DNA of 48,752 bases, taken from contig JAAENC010000140.1 in the NCBI GenBank assembly GCA_024224815.1, positions 1 through 48,752 of the forward strand, in the 5' to 3' direction. This stretch comes from Chloroflexota bacterium (GTDB taxonomy: Bacteria; Chloroflexota; Anaerolineae; Anaerolineales; Villigracilaceae). Both the position numbers and the translations under genes were made by a program. Every line of letters begins with the position of its first letter. Within the stretch, counting starts at the first letter, position 1. Of the stretch, positions 8,968-18,759 are shown piece after piece. A model generated the notes under the pieces. That model worked only from the letters and a program-made list of their open reading frames with translations. It did no database searches and was not told where the DNA came from.

Positions 8968-10980
8968 ATGACTTTTTTAAAGAGCGAGAAATTTCGCAGC
9001 CTTGCTTTCCTGACGATTCTTTCGGCACTCGTTTATCTCCCCTTCGTAAACAAACTTGGCTACACTCACGACGATTGGTATCTAATGTACGCGGCAAAGG
9101 TAAAGGGGATTTCGATTTTCCACACTGTTTTTAGTGGAGACCGCCCCCTGCGTGCATTTGTGATGATGCCGGCTTATTGGGCCTTTGGCGAAAATCCGCT
9201 TTACTATAATTTGGCTTCATATTTCTTTCGACTATTAGGTGGGATAAGTTTTCTCTGGGCACTTCGATTGGTGTGGGTAAAAGAAAAGCTCCCCACGTTT
9301 TTGATGGCGCTCCTTTTTCTCGTTTATCCTGGCTTTCTTTCTCATCCCAACGGCGTTGACTATCTCTCTCATCAGGTGGCGCTTGCTTTTGCGCCCCTTT
9401 CTATTGCTTTTACCTTGAAAGCAATTTTGGCAAAGGAAAAGTGGCAGAAATTTTTCTTTTACATCCTTTCCGTTTTACTTGGAAGCATCTACTTAGGGTT
9501 GATGGAATACTATATTGGCATCGAAGCGCTTAGGTTTATGCTGATTTTTGTCATTCTTTGGCGTCCGACCTCCAACTCCCCTCTCAGGATGGAGAGTCTC
9601 AAAAAAGTATGGCGCATCATTTGGCAAAGTATTCCTTTTCTTCTTGCATCTCTGCCTTTTCTTTATTGGCGCGTTTTTTTATTTGAAAGCGAGCGTGGGG
9701 CAACAGATACAACACAGCAATTATCAGGTTTTCTTGCCAGTCCCTTGGGGTTTTTACGGCTCTGGGGCATCAATCTTGCCGAAGATTTTTTGAAAACGCT
9801 CTTTGGCGCGTGGACAATTCCTTTTTCACAGTTTTATATGAAAAGTGCTAAGTTCTTAGCATTCATGCTTGGCTTCTTCATTCTTATCGATTTAGTTTAT
9901 TTCCTTTATGATCGTTTTCTCAATAAAGAAAATATCCAGAAAAAACGCTGGCAGATCGAAGCCCTCTTTGTAGGTTTTATTAGCTTGGCATTTAGTCTTG
10001 TGCCTGTCGTGATGGTTAATCGCCAAGTTAGTTTTCCGCATTATTCGCGTTATACCCTGCCCGGGTCTTTTAGTGCGGCAATGCTTTTGGTGACGATTAT
10101 CTTTTTTGTACGATTGCAATATTTCAAGGAAATATTTTTTACATTTTTGCTCCTTGTTGCGGGGATGACACATATCGCGAATGCACAGAAATTTGCCGCC
10201 GAAACAGCATCCATGAATAATTTTTGGTGGCAGGTCAGTTGGCGCGTACCGCATTTTGGTGAGCGGACAACGCTGATGGTTAATTATCCTGTTGTGAGCA
10301 CAGAAGAAGATTATTTTATATGGGGGCCTGCCAACCAAATTTATTATCCTGAAGGGACGAGCGAGAAGGTTGTTCAGCCTGGCATTTACGCTTTTATTCT
10401 TAGCCAAGAGGCCATCGATAAAATTATGGCACGAGAGCGGCAGGAATTTAGCGAGCGCAGGGGCATTGAAAGCTATCCAAATGCGCGGAATATCCTTGTC
10501 TTGTCCCAGCCGACGCAAAATTCTTGTGTACAGATTATTGATGGAGTGAACCCAGAATATTCTTCTGCTGAAAAAGCGGATATTATGAAGATTGGCGAGT
10601 TTTCAGAAGTGGAGCATATTTTGACGGATGCCCAACCCCACACACCGCCGGAAGTCCTTTTTGGACCCGAACCTGCTCACGGCTGGTGTTATATCTACCA
10701 GAAAGCGACATTGGCGCGTCAAAAAGGTGATTGGGATCAGGTTGCTGCCCTTTTAACGGAGGCAAGAGAAAAGGGGAGCGTTCCGCAGGATTCTGTAGAA
10801 TGGTTACCATTTATCCAGGCATCTGCTATGCTTGGGGATGGGCAGCACGTTCGGGAGTTCGCATCTTCCTTAAAGGATGAGCCTTTTATCCTTCAGCAGG
10901 CATGTGAATCACTGAGAAGGATGGAACTCACCCCAGAAATGCGCCTTTTGGCAGACGATAGCTATTGTATAGGGCAATAA
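8968..10980 (+). CDS. GT-C-like membrane protein with soluble C-terminal domain
   Basis: A protein of 670 residues. The first about 420 residues hold around 11 hydrophobic segments. The first periplasmic loop carries an Asp pair (D35-D36 in T-H-D-D-W-Y), the position of the acidic catalytic residues in GT-C enzymes. After the membrane part there is a soluble domain of about 250 residues. Its end (around residues 570-665) looks helical and repeat-like (A-R-Q-K-G-D-W-D-Q-V-A-A-L-L-T-E-A), resembling TPR helices. It starts 3 bases after the oxidoreductase stop. The family is probably a glycosyltransferase, but the sugar is unknown. Confidence 0.65.
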   Translation: MTFLKSEKFRSLAFLTILSALVYLPFVNKLGYTHDDWYLMYAAKVKGISIFHTVFSGDRPLRAFVMMPAYWAFGENPLYYNLASYFFRLLGGISFLWALRLVWVKEKLPTFLMALLFLVYPGFLSHPNGVDYLSHQVALAFAPLSIAFTLKAILAKEKWQKFFFYILSVLLGSIYLGLMEYYIGIEALRFMLIFVILWRPTSNSPLRMESLKKVWRIIWQSIPFLLASLPFLYWRVFLFESERGATDTTQQLSGFLASPLGFLRLWGINLAEDFLKTLFGAWTIPFSQFYMKSAKFLAFMLGFFILIDLVYFLYDRFLNKENIQKKRWQIEALFVGFISLAFSLVPVVMVNRQVSFPHYSRYTLPGSFSAAMLLVTIIFFVRLQYFKEIFFTFLLLVAGMTHIANAQKFAAETASMNNFWWQVSWRVPHFGERTTLMVNYPVVSTEEDYFIWGPANQIYYPEGTSEKVVQPGIYAFILSQEAIDKIMARERQEFSERRGIESYPNARNILVLSQPTQNSCVQIIDGVNPEYSSAEKADIMKIGEFSEVEHILTDAQPHTPPEVLFGPEPAHGWCYIYQKATLARQKGDWDQVAALLTEAREKGSVPQDSVEWLPFIQASAMLGDGQHVREFASSLKDEPFILQQACESLRRMELTPEMRLLADDSYCIGQ

Positions 10981-10992
10981 AACGAGTATAAT
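10965..10992 (+). promoter_or_regulatory. Candidate promoter for the sulfate-activation gene
   Basis: A perfect -10 (TATAAT, 10987-10992) is preceded after 16 bases by a weak -35 (TTGTAT, 10965-10970) that overlaps the end of the upstream gene. The ATG of the next gene is about 49 bases downstream. A separate promoter would let PAPS supply be set independently. Confidence 0.45.
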
Positions 10993-11022
10993 AGCGGCGT
11001 TTGTCTAAAATTCAGTTGCTGA

Positions 11023-12756
<1,734 letters not shown>

Positions 12757-12764
12757 ATCACTCT

Positions 12765-12861
12765 AAACCTGACAGGTTTTCTTGCGCGACCATTAGACTT
12801 TATTCTAGTGGGATACAGGGATCGCAATCCCGACAAAGCGCATATAAAACCTGTCAGGTTT
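12765..12861. repeat. Palindromic repeat (AACCTGACAGGTT type)
   Basis: A 97-bp element with terminal inverted repeats of about 15 bp (12765-12780 and 12846-12861, AACCTGACAGGTT). Each end is itself nearly palindromic, and a short GCGC follows inside both arms. It fills the gap between the sulfate-activation gene and the next glycosyltransferase gene. Confidence 0.7.
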
Positions 12862-12869
12862 TTCTCTTT

Positions 12870-14450
12870 ATGGACAGAAAAACCGCATTCACCCTTATTT
12901 TAGGCTTGCTCACTGCGAGTGGAATTTGGCTGCTGAAAATCAGCACGCCTTCTGGGTTGGGACTGATAGATGATGCCATCTCCTACATCGCAGCTTCTCG
13001 CGCTCTCCTAAATGGACAGGGTTTTACCCGTATTTGGCTTGCTACAGCCACAGAAGCAATTACGCATTGGCCCCCCTTCTTTTCATTTTTACTTGCAACG
13101 ATCAGCCGCATATTTGATATTGACCCTTATCGCAGTGCGCGTGTTCTAAATACCATTATCTTCGGCGCAAATGCAGGGATTTTAGCTCTCCTTGGCTATA
13201 AAATGACACGCTCTCAGTTGGCGGGTGTTTTTCTTTCATTATTGTTCTTATCAAATAGCGCGTTATTAAGGTTGCATGCTCAAGCTTTAAGTGAACCCCT
13301 TTATATTTTTATTGGTTTACTGGCATTTTTAGTTTTTGTGCGCGCATTCGAATTCCGCCCCCATCCTAACCTTCCCCCTCAAGGGGAAGGAAGAAGTCCC
13401 CTCTCCCTGAGAGAGAGGGCGGAGGGTGAGGGCAGCAGCAAATGGCTCATCCTTGCAGGTTTTCTCGCCGGCCTTTCTTATCTCACTCGCTATGCTGGGC
13501 TATCATTATTAGCAACATTTATCGTTGCCATTTTAATTCTGCGCCCAAACTGGCAAAAACCTTTTAGATCTTTAGCTTTTTTCTTAGTTGGGGCAATCCC
13601 ACCCATCCTTGTCTGGATGATACGCAATAAGCTCGTTAGCGGGAGTGCAACTAATCGTGCTTTAGCGTGGCATCCGGTCACTGTTGATAACGCGCAGCGT
13701 GGTTTAAAAAGCTTCTTTTCTTTTATCGTTCCGTCTCCAGCATTACGCGCAAGCTGGATTGAAAATTATTCCCTTTTGGCGATTATTCTTTCTGTCATCA
13801 CCCTTTATTTATTATTTTGGCTCATCCGATCTGGGCTAGGTTATTTTTCGAGTCCAGAAAAAATCACTCACTCTGAAATTATTCCTTTTATTACTACGCT
13901 TTATATATTCAGCTATATGGGATCATTGCTCATTTCGCTCTCATTTTTTGATGCCGCCACCCCGCTGAACGACCGTATCCTTTCACCCGTCTATATTTCT
14001 CTTTTTGTGATTTTCGTCTATTTTATCCACAGGCTCTCTCAACAGGGTAAAATAGCGTCACGCATTTTTGCATGGGGATTTGCTCTCTTTTTACTAGGCA
14101 CTTTTCTTATTACACAAGTGCAAACGGTGAAAATATTGCAAGAATCTCCACATGGATTTGCATCCTGGCGTTGGAGAGAATCTCCTGTGCTGGAAGCCAT
14201 CCGTAATTTGCCGGATGATGTTGAAATCCACACAAATCAGCCTACGGCCGTATATTTCTGGACAGATCGTCCCGTGTATCGACTTTGGGATGAGCAGCCC
14301 GAATCGCTTCGAACAGAAAAAGCCGTTCTTGCTATTTTTTTTCCTGCTGATGATGAAGCACCGGAATATCGAGCGTGGTTTGCTGAAATGACAGAAGGAT
14401 TGACCTTGGTTGAGAAATCCGGTTTAGGCAACTTATATAGAAATGAGTAA
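12870..14450 (+). CDS. PMT/ArnT-like membrane glycosyltransferase carrying an in-frame repeat
   Basis: Integral membrane protein, 526 residues, about 11 hydrophobic segments, resembling the GT39/PMT_2 group that transfers a sugar from a polyprenyl-phosphate donor outside the membrane. The first external loop has D34-D35 (L-I-D-D-A-I-S-Y), followed by A-L-L-N-G-Q-G-F and T-H-W-P-P-F-F, the usual order of motifs in this group. Residues 164-188 are encoded by a palindromic repeat (13357-13433) inserted in frame in a loop between two membrane helices, giving a Pro/Gly/Glu/Arg-rich segment unlike the rest. The frame and both flanking helices are preserved, so the protein may still work. No clear ribosome binding site is visible before the ATG. 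Confidence 0.75.
   Translation: MDRKTAFTLILGLLTASGIWLLKISTPSGLGLIDDAISYIAASRALLNGQGFTRIWLATATEAITHWPPFFSFLLATISRIFDIDPYRSARVLNTIIFGANAGILALLGYKMTRSQLAGVFLSLLFLSNSALLRLHAQALSEPLYIFIGLLAFLVFVRAFEFRPHPNLPPQGEGRSPLSLRERAEGEGSSKWLILAGFLAGLSYLTRYAGLSLLATFIVAILILRPNWQKPFRSLAFFLVGAIPPILVWMIRNKLVSGSATNRALAWHPVTVDNAQRGLKSFFSFIVPSPALRASWIENYSLLAIILSVITLYLLFWLIRSGLGYFSSPEKITHSEIIPFITTLYIFSYMGSLLISLSFFDAATPLNDRILSPVYISLFVIFVYFIHRLSQQGKIASRIFAWGFALFLLGTFLITQVQTVKILQESPHGFASWRWRESPVLEAIRNLPDDVEIHTNQPTAVYFWTDRPVYRLWDEQPESLRTEKAVLAIFFPADDEAPEYRAWFAEMTEGLTLVEKSGLGNLYRNE
13357..13433. repeat. Palindromic element inserted in frame in a coding region
   Basis: A 77-bp copy of the family seen at 1304-1385: both start CCCCCATCCTA(A/G)CCTTCCCC. 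Arms rich in C then G give a hairpin. It is read through as 25 codons in the glycosyltransferase gene at 12870-14450. Confidence 0.75.
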
Positions 14451-14539
14451 GGGCGACCCTTTACTCTTTGTTCTAATTTTTTCACTATCCTACAAAGTTA
14501 GATAAAAGAAGTGTTTTTTTATCCAAACAGGTCGCCCCA
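14451..14539. repeat. Inverted repeat GGGCGACC...GGTCGCCC
   Basis: An 8-bp inverted repeat (14451-14458 and 14531-14538) spans the gap between the glycosyltransferase stop and the SDR gene. The same GGGGCGACC core forms a perfect palindrome at 17680-17711, so this may be a diverged member of that family. Confidence 0.4.
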
Positions 14540-14559
14540 ACAGTTAGAAAGGATGAAAT

Positions 14560-15387
14560 ATGCCCATTCAAGAAAAATTTGATCTAAAAGGTAAAACCGC
14601 CATTGTGACCGGTGGCTCTGGTTTGCTCGGTGCGGAGTTTTGTCGCACCTTGGCTGAGGGCGGCGCAAATGTTGTCGTGGCAGATATTGCTGAAGATGCT
14701 GCGAGCGAAGTTGCTCAGGGACTGGCAGATGCTGGTTTTTCAGGAGCAAGTTTTGGGCTAGATGTAACCCGAAAAGAATCCGCTGAAGAAATGGTGGCTG
14801 AGACGTTGAAAAACTTCGGCAGTCTCGATATCCTCGTCAATTCCGCCGCACTTGACCCGAAATTTGATGCCAACGCTTCATCTAAAGGCATCGCCCCGGG
14901 CGCATTTGAAGATTATCCGCTCGAAGATTTTAAAGCCGCTGTCGATGTCAATTTAACGGGCATGTTCATCGTGACGCAGGCCTGCGTAAAACCGATGGTA
15001 AAAGCTGGAAAAGGCAGCATCATTAATATTTGCTCGACTTACGGCCTGAACGGACCCGACCAACGACTTTACCTGAATGAAGATGGCAGCCGCGTGGCCT
15101 TCAAACCCGTTTATTACACAACCACGAAAGCAGGCGTAGTGGGCTTTACGAAATATCTGGCCGCCTACTATACCGAGACTGATATTCGTGTGAATGCGCT
15201 CACCCCTGGTGGCGTTTTCAACGACCACAACGACACTTTTAATCGCAAATATTCTGAGAAAACCATCATGGGGCGCATGGCGCGCAAAGACGAAATGAAC
15301 GGTGCGCTGCTCTTTTTGGCCTCTGAAGCATCATCGTATATGACGGGCAATAACGTTGTCGTCGATGGTGGCTGGACGGCTTGGTAA
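14560..15387 (+). CDS. Short-chain dehydrogenase/reductase (SDR), PtmA-like context
   Basis: Classical SDR of 275 residues, cytosolic, NAD(P)-dependent. Cofactor motif T-G-G-S-G-L-L-G is at residues 17-24, the N-S-A segment near 92, catalytic Ser159 in N-I-C-S-T-Y-G, and the Y-x-x-x-K pair Tyr186-Lys190. The end (G-x-x-V-V-V-D-G-G-W) is typical. The ATG at 14560 has an AAAGGA ribosome binding site. The gene lies directly upstream of the CMP-sugar synthetase and nonulosonate synthase genes. SDRs in that position occur in legionaminic-acid-type clusters (PtmA). The specific substrate cannot be told from sequence. Confidence 0.88.
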   Translation: MPIQEKFDLKGKTAIVTGGSGLLGAEFCRTLAEGGANVVVADIAEDAASEVAQGLADAGFSGASFGLDVTRKESAEEMVAETLKNFGSLDILVNSAALDPKFDANASSKGIAPGAFEDYPLEDFKAAVDVNLTGMFIVTQACVKPMVKAGKGSIINICSTYGLNGPDQRLYLNEDGSRVAFKPVYYTTTKAGVVGFTKYLAAYYTETDIRVNALTPGGVFNDHNDTFNRKYSEKTIMGRMARKDEMNGALLFLASEASSYMTGNNVVVDGGWTAW

Positions 15388-15398
15388 GGCTAGATAAT

Positions 15399-15472
15399 TA
15401 GAGATTAGAGAGGAGAGAGTAGTAAGAAATGAAAAGACTATTCTCTTTTCTCTAATCTTCTACTCTCTAAAA
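15399..15472. repeat. Imperfect AT-rich inverted repeat
   Basis: Purine-rich GAGATTAGAGAGGAGAGAG on the left is mirrored by pyrimidine-rich CTCTAATCTTCTACTCTC on the right. It fills the 87-base gap between the SDR and CMP-sugar synthetase genes and ends 2 bases before the ATG at 15475. That ATG has no other visible ribosome binding site; the hairpin may affect its translation. Confidence 0.45.
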
Positions 15473-15474
15473 AT

Positions 15475-16692
15475 ATGACTGAAATCCTAGCAATTATCCC
15501 CGCGCGTGGCGGCTCTAAGGGCATCCCGCGTAAAAATATTCGTAATTTTGACGGCTATCCGCTGATTGCGTATAGCATTGCAGCTGGCTTAAAATCGGAG
15601 CTTGTTACGCGCGTGATCGTCAGCACCGACGACGATGAGATCGCCGAAGTTGCCCGCGAATATGGTGCAGAAATACCTTTTATGCGCCCCTCCGTTTTCG
15701 CCGAAGACAACACCACCGATCTGCCCGTTTATATCCACGCCCTTGAATGGCTAGCAGAAAACGAAGATTATCATCCCGATATCGTTGTGCAGTTGCGCCC
15801 CACATCGCCCATCCGCCCTGTTGATTGCGTGGATGACGCCATCAAAATTTTGCTCGCTCACCCCGAAGCAGATTCGGTGCGCGGCGTTGTGCCTGCGGGG
15901 CAAAATCCGCATAAAATGTGGCGTCTGCCCGATGGCGAAAATGCCGCCATGCAAAACCTACTCAACGTAGAAGGCATCGCCGAGCCATTCAACGCGCCCC
16001 GCCAAAGTTTGCCGCCCATTTTTTGGCAAACGGGGCATATAGACGCGATCCGTCCGCGCGCGATTTTAGAGAAAAAATCCATGACGGGCGATGTCATTTT
16101 CCCGCTGATGATCGACCCCGATTACACAGTAGATATTGACAATCTCTCGGATTGGGCAAAATACGAATGGATCATTAAGTTTGGGAAGCTCAACTTCGTT
16201 TCGCCCGGAATCGCCCGCCGCCCGATGCCTGCTACCGTTAAAGCACTTTTTCTCGATTTTGACGGAGTACTCACCGATAACCGCGTCTGGACAGATGAAA
16301 CTGGACGAGAAACAGTTGCCGCCAGCCGTGGCGACGGCTTCGGGATCGCGATGCTGAAAAAGGCAGGGGTGCCCGTTATCGTCGTGTCGAAAGAGAGAAA
16401 TCCGGTTGTGGCGGCACGCTGTAAAAAGATGGATATCCCTTATGTGCAAGGAGTTGACGACAAGACAGGGATCATTAAAGGGGAGCAAGCCAAATTGGGG
16501 GTCGATCCGGCGGAGACGATTTTCGTCGGCAACGATCTAAATGATCTCCCCGCTTTCCCGCTCGTCGGCTGGGGCGTCGCCGTTGCAGATGCGCATCCCG
16601 AAGTTCTGCAAAAAGCGGATTTTGTCTTAAGTAAAAACGGTGGGCACGGTGCTGTCCGTGAGATTTGTGATTTGATTTTAGAGAGAATGTAA
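15475..16692 (+). CDS. neuA: CMP-nonulosonate synthetase fused to KdsC-like HAD phosphatase
   Basis: A two-domain cytosolic enzyme of 405 residues. Residues 1 to about 235 are an N-acylneuraminate cytidylyltransferase, which joins a nine-carbon acid sugar to CMP; the signature I-P-A-R-G-G-S-K-G-I-P-R-K-N-I starts near residue 7. Residues 255-405 are a HAD phosphatase of the KdsC/8-phosphatase type: catalytic D261-x-D263 (F-L-D-F-D-G-V-L-T-D), a V-V-S-K-E-R segment, and G-N-D-L-N-D-L-P near residue 350. The pairing suggests that one polypeptide removes phosphate from the NeuB-type product and activates the sugar. A similar order of domains exists in animal CMAS. The NeuB-type synthase gene follows about 100 bp on. 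Whether the sugar is sialic, legionaminic or another nonulosonate is open. Confidence 0.9.
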   Translation: MTEILAIIPARGGSKGIPRKNIRNFDGYPLIAYSIAAGLKSELVTRVIVSTDDDEIAEVAREYGAEIPFMRPSVFAEDNTTDLPVYIHALEWLAENEDYHPDIVVQLRPTSPIRPVDCVDDAIKILLAHPEADSVRGVVPAGQNPHKMWRLPDGENAAMQNLLNVEGIAEPFNAPRQSLPPIFWQTGHIDAIRPRAILEKKSMTGDVIFPLMIDPDYTVDIDNLSDWAKYEWIIKFGKLNFVSPGIARRPMPATVKALFLDFDGVLTDNRVWTDETGRETVAASRGDGFGIAMLKKAGVPVIVVSKERNPVVAARCKKMDIPYVQGVDDKTGIIKGEQAKLGVDPAETIFVGNDLNDLPAFPLVGWGVAVADAHPEVLQKADFVLSKNGGHGAVREICDLILERM

Positions 16693-16776
16693 ATGCGCAT
16701 TGCACCTGCAAGGTGCGTTGCACATGAATTTGCAAATAACCCGAAGTGCAATGCACCTAAAAGGTGCAACGCACTT
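16693..16776. repeat. Two tandem hairpins (GTGCAACGCAC family)
   Basis: Two successive hairpins of about 31-33 bases (near 16693-16724 and 16744-16776), each with arms such as AAGTGCAATGCACCT and AGGTGCAACGCACTT. They fill the gap between the neuA-like and neuB-like genes. Related arms occur at 23263-23360 and, less closely, at 29410-29458. Confidence 0.65.
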
Positions 16777-16793
16777 CTATCAAGGAGAAAAAA

Positions 16794-17669
16794 ATGACTA
16801 GAGAAATGAAAATTGGCAATAAATTGGTCGGTGATGGGCACCCTGCTTATATCATCGGCGAGATCGGTATCAACCACAACGGCGATTTGGATATTGCCAA
16901 GAAGATGATTGATGCAGCGGTGAATGCTAAAGCGGATGCGGTGAAATTCCAGAAGCGTACGCCCGATGTTTGCACGCCGCTAGACCAGCAAAAGAAAATG
17001 CGCCAAACCCCTTGGGGCTATATTACTTATCTCGATTATCGTTATAAAGTGGAATTTGAGAAAGAAGCTTACACAGAAATTGACCGCTACTGCAAAGAAA
17101 AAGGGATTGATTGGTTTGTCTCTGTTTGGGATGAAGGTTCTGTAGATTTTATGGAAGGCTTTGATACATTGGCCTATAAGCTGCCTTCTGCTTCATTGAC
17201 TGATTACCCGCTCTTGAAAAAAGTTCGTTCAACGGGACGTCCGATTATTATTTCTACGGGTATGTCTACGATGGAAGAAATTTATAAAGGCGTGGAGGCT
17301 GTTGGCGAAGAGAATTTGGGCATGATGCACTCGACCAGTTCTTACCCTTGCCCGCCAGAAGAGCTGAATTTGAAAATGATCGAAACTTTGAAGGCTGAAT
17401 TCCCAAATATTCCGATTGGTTATTCTGGGCACGAAGTTGGTTTGGTTCCTTCTGCTGTTGCTGTTGCTTTGGGCGCTTGCATGGTAGAACGCCATATCAC
17501 CACAGACCGCGCGATGTGGGGCAGTGACCAATCTGCATCTGTTGAGCCGGGCGGACTTCGTAAATTGGTTAAATATATCCGCGTTACTGAGCAGGGATTG
17601 GGTGACGGCGTGAAGAAAGTTTACGAAAGCGAAATGGGATCACGCGAGAAACTTCGCCGCGCAAAATAA
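16794..17669 (+). CDS. neuB: NeuB-type nonulosonic acid synthase lacking the SAF domain
   Basis: Cytosolic TIM-barrel synthase that condenses phosphoenolpyruvate with a six-carbon amino-sugar to form a nine-carbon acid sugar. The family start is visible (Y-I-I-G-E-I-G-I-N-H-N-G-D), followed by A-D-A-V-K-F-Q-K, I-I-S-T-G-M-S-T, the H-S-T-S-S-Y-P-C-P segment, I-G-Y-S-G-H-E-V-G and E-R-H-I-T. The ATG at 16794 has an AAGGAG ribosome binding site; an upstream in-frame extension reads repeat sequence and was excluded. The protein has 291 residues. Characterised NeuB proteins have about 345 and end in an antifreeze-like SAF domain that reaches into the partner's active site. That domain is absent here and the gene shows no frameshift. 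Confidence 0.9.
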   Translation: MTREMKIGNKLVGDGHPAYIIGEIGINHNGDLDIAKKMIDAAVNAKADAVKFQKRTPDVCTPLDQQKKMRQTPWGYITYLDYRYKVEFEKEAYTEIDRYCKEKGIDWFVSVWDEGSVDFMEGFDTLAYKLPSASLTDYPLLKKVRSTGRPIIISTGMSTMEEIYKGVEAVGEENLGMMHSTSSYPCPPEELNLKMIETLKAEFPNIPIGYSGHEVGLVPSAVAVALGACMVERHITTDRAMWGSDQSASVEPGGLRKLVKYIRVTEQGLGDGVKKVYESEMGSREKLRRAK

Positions 17670-17679
17670 ATTGATTTTA

Positions 17680-17711
17680 TTGTAGGGGCGACCGGCCGGT
17701 CGCCCCTACAA
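17680..17711. repeat. Perfect 32-bp palindrome (GTAGGGGCGACCGGCC...)
   Basis: Each 16-base half, TTGTAGGGGCGACCGG, is followed by its exact reverse complement. It lies in the 48-base gap between the synthase and the second sulfotransferase and could form a strong hairpin. There is no T-run after it, so it is not a normal terminator. Confidence 0.85.
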
Positions 17712-17717
17712 ATTTAT

Positions 17718-18584
17718 ATGGATTTAAAAAACACCCTCCGCCAAAAACTCCGTGAGCCGGGCAAATATGCCCAGGCCGTTCTGCGTTGGCGGCGTTTTTC
17801 TTTTAACGAAGCTCCGCCCATTTTTGGCAATTCCAAGCCCAAAAGCGGATCGCATCTCCTGCTCCAAATCCTGAACGGTTTTACGAAAATCATGCCTTAT
17901 GCTTATACAGCGGCAGAGCCTGTGCGTACCATCCACAAAGAAGGTGGGCGCAGAACGCCAAGAGAAATCGGGACAGATCTAATGAGTATCTATCCCGCTG
18001 TAATCGGCTGGGGCTACGTAGAAGCTTCCCCTGAAAACGTGACAATTTTATGTCGTAAAGGGCGTGTGAATTATTTCGTTTACCGTGACCCACGTGACAT
18101 GCTCGTTTCGCAAGTCTTTTTTGCCACAGATATGCACAAAGGCCACGGGATGCACGATTATTATCAATCTCTACCTGATTTTGATGCGCGGCTTAAAGTC
18201 GCTATCACCGGAATAGACCAAGACGATTTAAAAATGGTCAGTGTGCGAGAGCGTTATACGGGTGTATTTGAGTGGCTCGACCAAGAACACGTTATGTGCA
18301 TCCGCTTCGAAGATTTGATCAATAATCGAGATAAAACTTTGCTCGCTATGCTCGACGAAGTCGAGAAGACAGGGTATAAAATCCCCACGCCGCGAGATAA
18401 GGCGCTGGAGATACTCATCGAAGAGATTAACCCGAAGAAGAGTCACACCTTCCGCTCAGGGAAAACGGGCGGTTGGGTCGATCATTTCAGCGAAGAGAAT
18501 AAAGCCCTCTTCAAGGAAGTCAGTGGGGATTTGTTAGAAAGATTGGGATATGAAGGAAATAACGATTGGATCGCAGAAGGCTAG
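17718..18584 (+). CDS. Sulfotransferase domain protein (Sulfotransfer_1-like)
   Basis: Predicted PAPS-dependent sulfotransferase, 288 residues, cytosolic. The first loop reads K-S-G-S-H-L-L (residues 42-48), a variant of the 5'-phosphosulfate loop in which the usual G-T/S-T-W is replaced by G-S-H. The 3'-phosphate site is Y-R-D-P-R-D (122-127). Near the C-terminus F-R-S-G-K-T-G-G-W-V-D-H-F closely matches the R-K-G-x-x-G-D-W-K-N-x-F motif of the cytosolic sulfotransferase superfamily. It differs from the sulfotransferase at 4338 in all these details, so the two are not a recent duplication. It closes the run of nonulosonate genes, pointing to a sulfated sugar. The acceptor is unknown. Confidence 0.85.
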   Translation: MDLKNTLRQKLREPGKYAQAVLRWRRFSFNEAPPIFGNSKPKSGSHLLLQILNGFTKIMPYAYTAAEPVRTIHKEGGRRTPREIGTDLMSIYPAVIGWGYVEASPENVTILCRKGRVNYFVYRDPRDMLVSQVFFATDMHKGHGMHDYYQSLPDFDARLKVAITGIDQDDLKMVSVRERYTGVFEWLDQEHVMCIRFEDLINNRDKTLLAMLDEVEKTGYKIPTPRDKALEILIEEINPKKSHTFRSGKTGGWVDHFSEENKALFKEVSGDLLERLGYEGNNDWIAEG

Positions 18585-18759
18585 AAACACTTGTTCTTCT
18601 TAAAGGGCGGGTTGAAGTTGTTAGGTATAGGGCTTCGAAAGTAGAAAATAGTAAAAGTATCTGTCATCTTGAAAATGACAAGCACTTTTTTGTTTTCGTC
18701 AGCAGGTGTGTGTCGCACTAGGCTTCAGGCTTTTAACCTTCGACAAGCAAAAAATATCA

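Noticed and set aside
9892-10518. Minus-strand open frame of 208 codons
   Set aside because: Antisense to the membrane glycosyltransferase gene at 8968-10980; it has no ribosome binding site or domain pattern.
17680-17711. Perfect palindrome read as a terminator or operator
   Set aside because: There is no T-run, and the same GGGGCGACC core recurs at 14451-14539, so a dispersed repeat is more likely.
18585-18759. Possible small plus-strand gene from about 18669
   Set aside because: No ribosome binding site, no recognisable protein pattern, and it runs into the oppositely oriented gene at 18760.
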